Shown piece after piece: positions 16,951 through 28,055 of a DNA stretch of 64,000 nucleotides. The stretch covers positions 80,040 through 144,039 of the forward strand of contig NZ_VFID01000009.1 in assembly GCF_006542425.1 (NCBI RefSeq), written 5' to 3'. A program made the translations under genes and the position numbers. The notes under the pieces were generated by a model. The model made no database searches and was not told the DNA's origin. It saw only the letters and a program-made list of their open reading frames with translations. Source of the DNA: Pseudoxanthomonas sp. z9. Its GTDB lineage: Bacteria; Pseudomonadota; Gammaproteobacteria; Xanthomonadales; Xanthomonadaceae. Numbering within the stretch: the stretch's first letter is position 1; each line of letters opens with the position of its first letter.

Positions 16951-18285
16951 GTGTCCGCTGTCCAATCCCTGATTGCCGCGCATCGCAAAGGCGAGAACAT
17001 CGGCCTGTACAGCATCTGCTCCAGCAACGAGCAGGTATTGCTGGCGTCGATGCAGGTCGCGCGGCGGTACGACACGGTGCTGCTGATCGAGGCGACCTCC
17101 AACCAGGTCGATCAGTTCGGTGGCTATACCGGCATGAATCCGGTGCAGTTCCGCGCCTATGTCGAAACGCTCGCGCGGGAGCACGGTTTCCCCGCCGATC
17201 GCCTGATCCTCGGTGGCGATCACCTGGGACCGAACGCCTGGCAGAAGCTGCCGGCCGAACAGGCGATGGCGCATGCGCGCGATCTGATCGCCGCCTACGT
17301 CGCTGCCGGTTTCCACAAGATCCACCTGGACTGCAGCATGTCCTGCGCCGGCGATCCGCATCCGCTGCCGGACGAAATCGTCGCCGCGCGTTCGGCGGAA
17401 CTGGCCCGCGTCGCCGAGCGCACCGCCGCCGACGCCGGGCTGCCGCCGCCGGTGTACGTGATCGGCACCGAAGTGCCGGTGCCCGGCGGCGAGGCATCGC
17501 TGGAAGGCGGTCTGGCGGTCACGACGCCGGCCGCCGCCGCGCGCACGCTGGACATCCATCGCCAGGCATTTTCCACGCCGGATCTGGCTCCGGCCTGGGA
17601 GCGGGTCATCGCGCTGGTGGTGCAGCCGGGCGTGGATTTCGATCACAGCCAGGTGCACGACTACGATCCGGCCGCCGCCACCGCGCTGTCGGACTTCGTC
17701 GAGGGCCAGCCGCGCATCGTGTTCGAGGCGCATTCCACCGACTACCAGACCGAAGCCGCGCTGCACGCGCTGGTGCGGGATCACTTCGCCATCCTCAAGG
17801 TGGGCCCGGCCGCCACCTTCGCGTATCGCGAGGGGCTGTTCGCGCTGGCGGCGATCGAGGACGAACTGCTGCCGGAAGCCGAACGCTCGCAGCTGCCCGA
17901 AGTGCTGGATCGCTGCATGGTGGAAAAACCGAAGCACTGGCAGAACCACTACAGCGGCGACCTGGCCGAACTGCGCCTGCTGCGCCGCTACGCGCTCAGC
18001 GACCGCTGCCGCTACTACTGGGGCGAGCCGGAGGTAAAGGCGGCGGTGGATCGCCTGGTCGCCAACCTGCGCCGGCACGCGCCGCCGATGATCCTGCTGA
18101 GCCAGTTCCTGCCCGAACAACAGCGCGCCATCGAAGCGGGCACGCTCACCGCCGATCCACTGGCGCTGATCCAGCACCGGATTGCCCTGCGGCTGGGCGA
18201 GTACGCCCGTGCCTGCGCCCGCAACCAGGCGGGTTCGCGGTCCGGAAACGAAACTTCCGCAGCCAGCGCGCTTTCGGAACGGTAA
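16951..18285 (+). CDS. agaZ: AgaZ/GatZ/KbaZ-family protein (tagatose-phosphate step)
   Basis: The GTG at 16951 follows CGGAGG by 7 bases, giving 444 residues beginning SAVQSLIAAHRKGENIGLYS after the initiator. The motifs ICSSNEQVLLASMQ, LILGGDHLGPNAWQKLPA and KIHLDCSMSCAGDP are diagnostic of the GatZ/KbaZ family, a TIM-barrel related to class II aldolases. These proteins are described as non-catalytic or chaperone subunits of tagatose-1,6-bisphosphate aldolase, and in GalNAc pathways have been proposed as the tagatose-6-phosphate kinase. No KbaY/GatY partner is in the window. The frame is open far upstream but overlaps the kinase gene; the ribosome-binding site decides the start. Confidence 0.88.
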   Translation: MSAVQSLIAAHRKGENIGLYSICSSNEQVLLASMQVARRYDTVLLIEATSNQVDQFGGYTGMNPVQFRAYVETLAREHGFPADRLILGGDHLGPNAWQKLPAEQAMAHARDLIAAYVAAGFHKIHLDCSMSCAGDPHPLPDEIVAARSAELARVAERTAADAGLPPPVYVIGTEVPVPGGEASLEGGLAVTTPAAAARTLDIHRQAFSTPDLAPAWERVIALVVQPGVDFDHSQVHDYDPAAATALSDFVEGQPRIVFEAHSTDYQTEAALHALVRDHFAILKVGPAATFAYREGLFALAAIEDELLPEAERSQLPEVLDRCMVEKPKHWQNHYSGDLAELRLLRRYALSDRCRYYWGEPEVKAAVDRLVANLRRHAPPMILLSQFLPEQQRAIEAGTLTADPLALIQHRIALRLGEYARACARNQAGSRSGNETSAASALSER

Positions 18286-18322
18286 GCTTCCAGTTCCGCT
18301 TCCGAACATCCACAGGTCCGCC

Positions 18323-19102
18323 ATGCGCAATACCCGCCAACGCCGGCAACAGATCCTCCAGCTGCTCGTCCAGCACGGCAACGTGCAGGTCGCGGATCTG
18401 GTGGATCGCTTCGAGGTGTCGTCGGTGACCATCCGCGCCGACCTGACCCACATCGAATCGCAGGGCCTGGCCACCCGCAATCACGGCGGCGCCACCCTGG
18501 TGCGCACACCGCCGACCGAGCAGGACATCCACGAGAAGGACGCGCTCAACCATCCGTTGAAGGAGTCCATCGGCACGCACGCCGCGCGCCTGGTCAAGCC
18601 CGGCGACAACATCATCATCGACTCCGGCTCGACCACGATGACCCTGGCGCGGCACCTGCGCGATCATCGCGACGTCACCGTGATGACCAACGGCCTGAAC
18701 ATCGCCTGGGAACTGGCCAACGCACCCGGCGTGGAACTGCTGCTGACCGGTGGTCTGCTGCGCAAGCAGTCGCTGTCGCTGCACGGCAGCCAAGCCGAGG
18801 CCAGCCTCAACACCTACAGCTTCGACACCGTGTTCCTCGGCGTGGACGGCCTGGACCTGCAATTCGGCCTGACCACCCACCACGAGGCCGAAGCCAGCCT
18901 CAACCACCGCATGGTCGAGCGCGCGCGCCGCATCGTGGTGCTGACCGACGCCTCCAAGTTCGGCCGGGTCAGCCTGCACCGCATCGCCCGCCTGGATCAG
19001 ATCCACACCATCATCACCGACGACGGCATCAGCAGCGACTACCGCGAAGGACTGCAGCGGCTGGGCATCGAGGTGATCATCGCCGAGCCACCGCCACCAT
19101 GA
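18323..19102 (+). CDS. agaR: DeoR-family transcriptional repressor (AgaR-like)
   Basis: The 259-residue regulator has the DeoR winged helix at residues 1-58 (RQRRQQILQLLVQHGNVQVA; VSSVTIRADLTHIESQGL; NHGGAT) and the C-terminal sugar-phosphate sensor of the isomerase fold (NIIIDSGSTTMTLARHL; VMTNGLNIAWEL; LLTGGLLRKQSLSLHG; DTVFLGVDGLD). Such sensors bind phosphorylated intermediates; GalN-6-phosphate or tagatose-6-phosphate is likely here. It lies inside the GalNAc run and its stop overlaps the deacetylase start by four bases. The probable target is the inverted repeat at 14764-14788. Confidence 0.88.
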   Translation: MRNTRQRRQQILQLLVQHGNVQVADLVDRFEVSSVTIRADLTHIESQGLATRNHGGATLVRTPPTEQDIHEKDALNHPLKESIGTHAARLVKPGDNIIIDSGSTTMTLARHLRDHRDVTVMTNGLNIAWELANAPGVELLLTGGLLRKQSLSLHGSQAEASLNTYSFDTVFLGVDGLDLQFGLTTHHEAEASLNHRMVERARRIVVLTDASKFGRVSLHRIARLDQIHTIITDDGISSDYREGLQRLGIEVIIAEPPPP

Positions 19103-20214
19103 CCGCGACACGCACGCTGCAGGGCCGCATCCTCACCGCCGACGGCTGGATGCGCGGAACCATCGAGTTCGACCAGCGCGTGCGTGCGCTCCATCCCGCA
19201 CCGGATGCCAGGGACACCGGCGGCGACGAACCGTTGATCCTGCCCGGCTTCGTCGACCTGCACGTGCATGGTGGCGACGGCGTGGACATCATGCAGGGCG
19301 GCGACGCCGCTTGCACCGTGGCGCGTGCGCATGCGCGTCACGGCACCACCGCACTGCTCGGCACCACCATGACCGCGCACGAGGACGACATCGTGCATGC
19401 GCTGGAAGGGCTGGCACCGGCCATCGCCGAACGCGGCGAAGGCATGGCACGCATACTCGGCGTGCATCTGGAAGGCCCCTACATCAGCATCGAGCGACTG
19501 GGCGCGCAGCCGCCGCTGGTGATCGAAGCAACACTGGAACAAGTCCGCCGCCTGCACGCGCTGGCGCCCATCCGGGTACTGACCCTCGCGCCGGAAATCG
19601 GCGCGCACCGGGCGCTGATTCCGCAGCTCAACCAACTCGGCATCCGCGTGCAGCTGGGCCACAGCGCCGGCAGCTACGAGGATGGCGTGGCTGCGCTGGA
19701 AGCCGGCGCCGCCGGGTTCACCCATCTGTTCAACGGCATGACCGGCGTGGATCACTACCATCCCGGCATTGCCACCGCCGCGCTCGCGCACGCCGAGTAC
19801 GCGGAACTGATTCCGGATCTGAAGCACGTGCATCCCGGCGCGATCCGCACCGCGCTGCGGGCGATTCCGCGCCTGTACTGCGTCACCGACGCCACCGCCG
19901 CCACCGGCATGCCCGATGGCGAATACGCGCTGGGTTCGCAGCGCGTGTTCAAGTGCCTGGGCTGCGTACGGCTGGCGGCCGGTTCGCTGGCCGGCAGCGC
20001 GCTGACCATGGATCAGGCGCTGCGCAACCTGGTCTCGCTGGGACTCGATGTCGCCGACGCCTCCAACCGCCTCTCGCGCTATCCGGCCGACTACCTGGGC
20101 CTGGCTGATCGCGGCCGCGTGCAGGCCGGCGCCTGGGCGGATCTGGTGGTGCTGGATCCGCAGTTGCAAGTACGGCAGGTGTTCGTCGAAGGCGACGCGA
20201 TCCCGCTGGGCTGA
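19099..20214 (+). CDS. N-acetyl-hexosamine-6-phosphate deacetylase (NagA/AgaA family), variant active-site loop
   Basis: The 371-residue amidohydrolase contains the metal motif DLHVHGGDG (HxH at 55-57), LEGPYIS with metal-binding Glu125, QLGHSAGSY, FTHLFNGM and the catalytic Asp in YCVTDATAATGMPDG. It would deacetylate GalNAc-6-phosphate before AgaS acts. After LEGPYIS the loop reads RLGAQPP, whereas classic NagA enzymes have a substrate-contacting His there (KGAH or KGTH); Gln137 occupies the place. This may mark a GalNAc-specific subtype. The ATG overlaps the regulator stop (ATGA), indicating coupling. Confidence 0.85.
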   Translation: MTATRTLQGRILTADGWMRGTIEFDQRVRALHPAPDARDTGGDEPLILPGFVDLHVHGGDGVDIMQGGDAACTVARAHARHGTTALLGTTMTAHEDDIVHALEGLAPAIAERGEGMARILGVHLEGPYISIERLGAQPPLVIEATLEQVRRLHALAPIRVLTLAPEIGAHRALIPQLNQLGIRVQLGHSAGSYEDGVAALEAGAAGFTHLFNGMTGVDHYHPGIATAALAHAEYAELIPDLKHVHPGAIRTALRAIPRLYCVTDATAATGMPDGEYALGSQRVFKCLGCVRLAAGSLAGSALTMDQALRNLVSLGLDVADASNRLSRYPADYLGLADRGRVQAGAWADLVVLDPQLQVRQVFVEGDAIPLG

Positions 20215-20298
20215 TCCGCTTTCCGTTCTTCGCACCGGTACGCCCGTGCCGGTGTTTCCCGCGCCTTGCGCGCATGAATCGACAGGACCGGCATCCGA

Positions 20299-22134
20299 AT
20301 GAACGATCCCTCCGCCATCCTGGCTGCATCCACCCGTGATGCGGCCCCGCGCTGGCAGGTGCGCTACCTGCTGTTCATCGCCGGCATGGGCGGCCTGCTC
20401 TACGGCATCGACATCGGCATCATCGCCGGCGCGCTGCCTTACCTGGAGGCCACGGCCACCGTCAGCTGGCATCTCACCAGCCAGCAGCTCGGCTTCGTGG
20501 TGGCGGCGGTACTGCTGGGCAGCGTGCTCTCCTCGCTGTTCGCCGGCGCCATCGCGGATCTGATCGGCCGGCGCGGCGCGATGTTCCTGGCCGGCCTGCT
20601 GTTCACCCTCAGCATTCCGGTCATGGCGCTGGCCTCCGGCTATACGCCGCTGTTGCTCGGCCGGTTGCTGCAAGGCGTGAGCGGCGGCCTGATCGGCGTG
20701 GTGGTGCCGCTGTACCTGGCCGAAGTGCTGGCGCCGGAACGGCGCGGGCGCGGCGCGGCGATGTTCCAGCTGCTGCTCACCATCGGCCTGGTGCTCGCGG
20801 CAGTGATTGGCCTGTACCACGCGCATGCGGTGGACGCGGCGGAAGCCTCGGTGCGCGGGCTCGCCGCCGCCGAGCAGCAGCGCGTGCTGTTCGCCGCGAA
20901 GGATCATGCCTGGCGGACGATTTTCTGGAGCTGCCTGCTGCCGGGCCTGGTGTTCACCGCCGGCGTACTGCTGCTGAGCGAATCGCCCCGCTGGCTGGTA
21001 CGGCGTGGCCGCGTCGAACGCGCGCGCGACGCGTTGCGCCGCACCGTTCCCGCCGGCGAGGTGGAGACGACGCTGGCACGCATGCAGGCGCCGGAAGACG
21101 CCGGCGGCCCGCAGGCGCGCGACCGCCTGCTCAGCCGTCGCTATGTGTGGCCGTTCCTGTTGGCCTGCGCGGTGCTCGCCTTCACCCAGGCCACCGGCAT
21201 CAACTCCGTGCTGGCCTACGCGGTCAACATCCTCAACCAGGCCGGTCTGCCCGGCGCGGTTGCCAACGGCGCCGACGTGGCGATCAAGGTGCTCAACGCG
21301 GCGATGACTGTGGTGGCGCTGGTGCTGGTGGATCGCAAGGGACGCAAGTTCCTGCTGATGCTCGGCAGCGGCGGCATCGCGGTGGCGCTGCTGGCCGCCG
21401 CCTTGCTGTTCGTCCGTGCCGAGCGGGGCGAGCGCGATGTTTCGCCGGTGCTGCAATCGCAGATTGCCGGCGATGTGCTGAAGCTGGAACTGGATGCCGC
21501 ACAGTGGCGCCGCCTCGGCGTGGACAGTGCGACCGGACCGCAGCAGCTGACCCTCGCCTATGCCTACGGCGGTTTCAGCAACGTGCGTTCGCTGCGCAGC
21601 GACGCGCCCGGCGCGTCCGAGGTGGTCCTGCGCCGCGACCAGACCGTGCAGGCCGACAGCGTCATCGGCGCCTTCTTTCGCCGACTGCACCTGAATCCTT
21701 TCCCGGATCCGGCCGAAGCGGCACACGCGCCACTGGTGATCGAGCGTGCCAGCCTCGGCGCGGTGCCGTCGCCGGCACACGGCTGGGCGGTTGCCGCCTG
21801 CATTCTGGTATTCGTGGCCTTCTTCGCGGTCGGGCCCGGCGTGTGCGTGTGGCTCGCGCTGTCGGAACTCATGCCCACCCGCATCCGCTCCAACGGCATG
21901 AGCATCGCCCTGCTGATCAACCAGTTCGTCTCCACCACCATCGCGGCGATCTTCCTGCCCACCGTCGGCCACTACGGCTACGCCAGCATGTTCTTCTTCT
22001 GGGCCGCCTGCACCGTGCTGTACTTCCTGGTGGCGGCGTTCCTGCTACCGGAGACCAAGGGGCGGACGCTGGAGCAGATCGAGGCGCATTTCCGGGGTGC
22101 CGGGAATGTATCGTCGGGCGGTCCCGGACGCTGA
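20299..22134 (+). CDS. Sugar-porter MFS transporter with a ~120-residue extra periplasmic loop
   Basis: This 611-residue permease has 12 predicted helices and the sugar-porter signatures: DLIGRRG (87-93), SESPRWL (227-233), QATGINSVLAYA, DRKGRK (345-350) and the terminal PETKGRTLEQIE (584-595). Two loops are longer than usual: residues about 173-205 between helices 5 and 6, and 373-494 between helices 9 and 10; both should face the periplasm. Standard members are 450-500 residues. It ends the GalNAc run (84 bp after the deacetylase), so it probably carries GalNAc or a GalNAc disaccharide into the cytoplasm by proton symport. The role of the extra loop is unknown. Confidence 0.85.
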   Translation: MNDPSAILAASTRDAAPRWQVRYLLFIAGMGGLLYGIDIGIIAGALPYLEATATVSWHLTSQQLGFVVAAVLLGSVLSSLFAGAIADLIGRRGAMFLAGLLFTLSIPVMALASGYTPLLLGRLLQGVSGGLIGVVVPLYLAEVLAPERRGRGAAMFQLLLTIGLVLAAVIGLYHAHAVDAAEASVRGLAAAEQQRVLFAAKDHAWRTIFWSCLLPGLVFTAGVLLLSESPRWLVRRGRVERARDALRRTVPAGEVETTLARMQAPEDAGGPQARDRLLSRRYVWPFLLACAVLAFTQATGINSVLAYAVNILNQAGLPGAVANGADVAIKVLNAAMTVVALVLVDRKGRKFLLMLGSGGIAVALLAAALLFVRAERGERDVSPVLQSQIAGDVLKLELDAAQWRRLGVDSATGPQQLTLAYAYGGFSNVRSLRSDAPGASEVVLRRDQTVQADSVIGAFFRRLHLNPFPDPAEAAHAPLVIERASLGAVPSPAHGWAVAACILVFVAFFAVGPGVCVWLALSELMPTRIRSNGMSIALLINQFVSTTIAAIFLPTVGHYGYASMFFFWAACTVLYFLVAAFLLPETKGRTLEQIEAHFRGAGNVSSGGPGR

Positions 22135-22163
22135 CGTATCACCGTCCCAACCCCAAGGCCGTC

Positions 22164-22183
22164 ATTCCAGCGCGAGCTGGAAT
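22164..22183. repeat. REP-like hairpin ATTCCAGC-GCGA-GCTGGAAT
   Basis: A perfect 8-bp inverted repeat around GCGA lies 30 bp after the MFS stop. It resembles the short 'GTCATTCC...GGAATCC' repeats common between genes of gammaproteobacteria. It may also stabilise the transcript end. Confidence 0.5.
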
Positions 22184-22304
22184 CCACCTTCGCGCGGTGC
22201 TTCAACGCTCAAAGGCCATTCACCATCGTGGCAAATGGATCCCGGCTTGACCGACCAGCGGATCGTCAGAGGCCGCCGGAATGACCACGGTCGGTGACTG
22301 AGAC

Positions 22305-22328
22305 GAGGGGTCGATTCAACGACCCCTC
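22305..22328 (-). terminator. Hairpin GAGGGGTCG-N6-CGACCCCTC after the GH3 gene
   Basis: A perfect 9-bp stem with a 6-base loop sits 26 bp downstream of the GH3 stop, on the minus strand. No T-tract follows, so termination strength is uncertain. Confidence 0.5.
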
Positions 22329-22353
22329 ATCCTTCTGCAAGGATTCGCGGCAA

Positions 22354-24912
<2,559 letters not shown>

Positions 24913-25019
24913 GTCTTTACCTCCGGACGATTCAAAGAAGAAAAACGGCGGATCGCTCCGCCGTGCACAGCATCGGCGACCAGCGGCGCCCTTTCGGGAC
25001 ACCGCCGGCCGGATTTGCA

Positions 25020-27851
25020 TCAGTTGAACTTGTAGCTCACGCCGAACATGAACTGACGGCCGTACTCGTTGTACTCCAACGGCTGGCTCGCACCGCCACC
25101 GAACTCGGAATCCTGCACGGTACGGTAGGGCGAGTTGGTCAGGTTGTTGACCTGGAACAGGAACGACATGCCCGACATGTTGCTGCCATCCGGGAACTCG
25201 TAGCTGAGCTGCAGATCGGTCTGGCGATCCGCGAGGATGGTCGTATAGGCCCGCGAGAAGAACAGGTTGTAGATCTCGCCGCGGAACTCCGAACGGTAAC
25301 GCTCGCTGACACGGGCGGAGAAGCCATTCTTTTCGTAGTACAGGGTCAGGTTGGCGACGTCCCGCGACAGGCCCGGCAGGCGATTGAGCGCCGCGACGTT
25401 CGAGGTGGTATTGCCCGGATTGATGTTGCTCTCCGTGTACGACGCGCTGAACTGCGCGCCGAAGCCGTCGAGCGCGGGGGCGAACATGCCGAAATCGATC
25501 GCCGTGCTCAGCTCCGCACCACGCAGATAGCCGCCTTCCGCATTCACCGGCGTACTGAACTGGCCGATGTTGGAGACCGGCACGATGGTCGGATCCGGAT
25601 TCGTGTAGCCGGTGAAATCGTACTCGACCGTGTTGCTGCGGATGTAGTTGTCCAGGTTCTTGTAGAACAGGGCGAGCGCAACATAGCTGGCCGGCCCGAA
25701 GTACTTCTCGAGCGACAGGTCCGCCGCCTTGGCGCGCCACGGCTCCAGGTAGGGGTTGCCGCCACTGCCGCTCCACTGCCGCGTGGTCGGGGATACGCTG
25801 GCATTGGAAGCGGCACGCATGTCGTCGATGCGACCACGTGCGAGGGTCTTGGCGGCGCCAAAGCGCAGGAACCAGCCTTCACCGAAGTCGGCGACCAGGT
25901 TCAGGCTGGGCAGCAGATCGTCGTAGTCCGTACCCGCTTCGACTGCACCGAGGTTGTTGACGCTGGCGACGTTGAAGCCACGGGAAGATTGATCGGTCTT
26001 GATGTATTGCACACCCAGGTTGCCGCGCAGACGCACCCGTTCGCCGATATCGGTGTCGATATCCAGCTTGGCATAGAAGGTCTTGACCTTTTCGGTGACC
26101 GAGAAGTCCTTCTGGAAATCGTTCTGGTCCATCTGCAGGCCAATGTCGTAGTAGCGACTCAGCGCTTCGTTGACGTCATAGGACAGGACATGCGGAATGC
26201 CCACGAAGCCCAGGTTGGTGGGCGCCACCAGGACATCTCTGTCCAGGGTAATCGGCGTGCGGCCGTTTTTCAGGTTCGCGTAATAGACGTAGGAGGTTTT
26301 CTCTTTCTCGCGGCGACTGAAGTTGGCGCCCAACTCCAGTCCGGAGAACGGACCCGCCTGGAAATCCCGGCGCAGTTCGAAACGAGCCGCCTTGATGGTG
26401 TCTTCCAGGTGCGGCGTCTCGATGCGGCCATCGCGGCCCCAGTTGGACGGGTCGCTCAGGACGACGGTGGACGGGTCCGAATAGCTGCGGCCGAACGAGA
26501 AACGGGCGAACTCCGAGCTCAACGGAGAACTGTAGCTCAGCGTATCCAGGACCGGACTGACCGTTCCATCCGTACCGACCGTCTGCAGGCCGGCGTAAGT
26601 CTCGGCGATGCTCTGCTCGCGCTCGGTGGTGGAATAGCTCAGGTCGGCCTGCGCGGTCCAGTTCTCGGCGAAGTGCCAGATGTTCTTCCAGCCCGCCGAG
26701 AACATGTCGTCCTGGCGGCGGTTGTAGTCGTTGCGGATGACCGGCTCGATGTTGGTCAGATTGCCGCCGGTGACGATGTCCACGTTGCCCCGGCGAACCA
26801 CGCTCGGATTCGAGATCGTGACGCCGTTTCCGGTCCACGGATCCTGGCTCCACATGATGCCGCGCATCGTCTCCTTCTGATCGAACTTGGAGTAGTACAG
26901 GTCCAGGATGCTGTGGAAATTCTCGTTGGGCTTGAACTCGAACACGCCCATCAGGCCATCGCGGATCTGATCACTGGAACGCGCCCATGCTTCGGCGCCC
27001 ATCAGCATTTCGGCGCCAGCGGGCTTCCCGGGAATGCCATCGGCCGGGAACCAGTCCGCCGATCCGCCCCACCACCAGGCCTTGTAGTGCTTTTCCTGGA
27101 ATGGCGAATCCAGGTGCGCATAACCCAGCGCGATGCCGATGGTGTTGTTGGCGAACTGATCGATGTAGGACGCGCTGAAGCGATTGCCCAAGCTGTTGCT
27201 GACACCAGAGTTGAGCCGGCCGAACGAGTTCTTCTCGCCACGGGCGTTGATCACGATTCGGCGCTGCCCGTATTCGAGCGGACGGATGGTCTGCAGATCC
27301 ACGGTGCCGGACAGGCCCTGGCCAATCAGCTTGGCATCGGGGGTCTTGTACACGGTCACGGCATTGATGAGCTCGGAGGGGTACTGGTCGAACTCGACGC
27401 CGCGGTTGTCGCCGGTGGTGACCTGTTCACGGCCATTGAGCAGGGTTGCCGCGAAATCCGGGGCCAGGCCGCGGATGGCGATGACCTGGGCGCGACCATT
27501 GACGCGCTGTGCCGCCAGGCCGGGCAGGCGGGCGATCGATTCGGCGATGCTGACGTCGGGAAGCTTGCCGATGTCCTCGGCGGAAATCGCCTCGACGATC
27601 GAGTTGGACTCATTCTTGGTGTCGATCGAGGTCGCGATGCTGCCGCGGATGCCCGTCACCTGCACCTTGTCGAGGGTGCTGATGTCCGGATCTTGCTGGG
27701 ATTCGGCACTCTGGCCCTGCTGCGCATCCTGGGCATGGACCGCGAAGGTGGACACCAGCGCCAGCGCGCAGGCGGAGGCAAGCAGTTGCTTGCGGGGGAC
27801 GAAGCGAAGTTGGGAGCCGGCGGCTCCCCGAATGTGTGCCTGGTGTGTCAT
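25020..27851 (-). CDS. TonB-dependent receptor of the beta-glucoside locus
   Basis: The 943-residue receptor begins MTHQAHIRGAAG with signal core LLASACALALVSTFAVHA and an early plug motif (LDKVQVTGIRGSIATSIDTK; ESIARLPGLAAQRVNGR; IRGLAPDFAATLLNGREQV). It ends with RQFMFGVSYKFN. This is the carbohydrate-type receptor abundant in Xanthomonadaceae. The start at 27851 has GGAGAGGG just upstream. A LacI-type palindrome lies 22 bp before the start codon, where bound repressor would block initiation. It is co-directional with GH3 and divergent from GH30, so gluco-oligosaccharides are the likely ligand. Confidence 0.92.
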   Translation of the reverse strand: MTHQAHIRGAAGSQLRFVPRKQLLASACALALVSTFAVHAQDAQQGQSAESQQDPDISTLDKVQVTGIRGSIATSIDTKNESNSIVEAISAEDIGKLPDVSIAESIARLPGLAAQRVNGRAQVIAIRGLAPDFAATLLNGREQVTTGDNRGVEFDQYPSELINAVTVYKTPDAKLIGQGLSGTVDLQTIRPLEYGQRRIVINARGEKNSFGRLNSGVSNSLGNRFSASYIDQFANNTIGIALGYAHLDSPFQEKHYKAWWWGGSADWFPADGIPGKPAGAEMLMGAEAWARSSDQIRDGLMGVFEFKPNENFHSILDLYYSKFDQKETMRGIMWSQDPWTGNGVTISNPSVVRRGNVDIVTGGNLTNIEPVIRNDYNRRQDDMFSAGWKNIWHFAENWTAQADLSYSTTEREQSIAETYAGLQTVGTDGTVSPVLDTLSYSSPLSSEFARFSFGRSYSDPSTVVLSDPSNWGRDGRIETPHLEDTIKAARFELRRDFQAGPFSGLELGANFSRREKEKTSYVYYANLKNGRTPITLDRDVLVAPTNLGFVGIPHVLSYDVNEALSRYYDIGLQMDQNDFQKDFSVTEKVKTFYAKLDIDTDIGERVRLRGNLGVQYIKTDQSSRGFNVASVNNLGAVEAGTDYDDLLPSLNLVADFGEGWFLRFGAAKTLARGRIDDMRAASNASVSPTTRQWSGSGGNPYLEPWRAKAADLSLEKYFGPASYVALALFYKNLDNYIRSNTVEYDFTGYTNPDPTIVPVSNIGQFSTPVNAEGGYLRGAELSTAIDFGMFAPALDGFGAQFSASYTESNINPGNTTSNVAALNRLPGLSRDVANLTLYYEKNGFSARVSERYRSEFRGEIYNLFFSRAYTTILADRQTDLQLSYEFPDGSNMSGMSFLFQVNNLTNSPYRTVQDSEFGGGASQPLEYNEYGRQFMFGVSYKFN

Positions 27852-27872
27852 GCGGCCCTCTCCAGCCTGTAT

Positions 27873-27886
27873 TGACAGCGCTGTCA
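27873..27886. promoter_or_regulatory. LacI-type operator TGACAGCGCTGTCA (copy 1)
   Basis: A perfect 14-bp palindrome with the central CG typical of LacI-family operators. It lies 22 bp before the TonB-receptor start and about 170 bp before the GH30 start. An identical copy occurs at 32381-32394 before the symporter gene. Confidence 0.85.
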
Positions 27887-28055
27887 TACTGTCGCTCAAT
27901 GCGACTTGTCAATATCGCGTTACGCGAGCTGGCGGCAACTGCCGTCGTTGTTGGCGCATGGCGCGGGATATGTGGCGGCATCGCTGCAGCGCAGCATTGG
28001 AAATGCGCGGAAACATGGCGTTTTTTTCGCCACCGCGAACCTAGGGAGAGTTTCA

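Noticed and set aside
19039..21972. A 977-codon minus-strand frame opposite the deacetylase and MFS genes
   Set aside because: It has no recognisable domain or ribosome-binding site and mirrors two clear genes.
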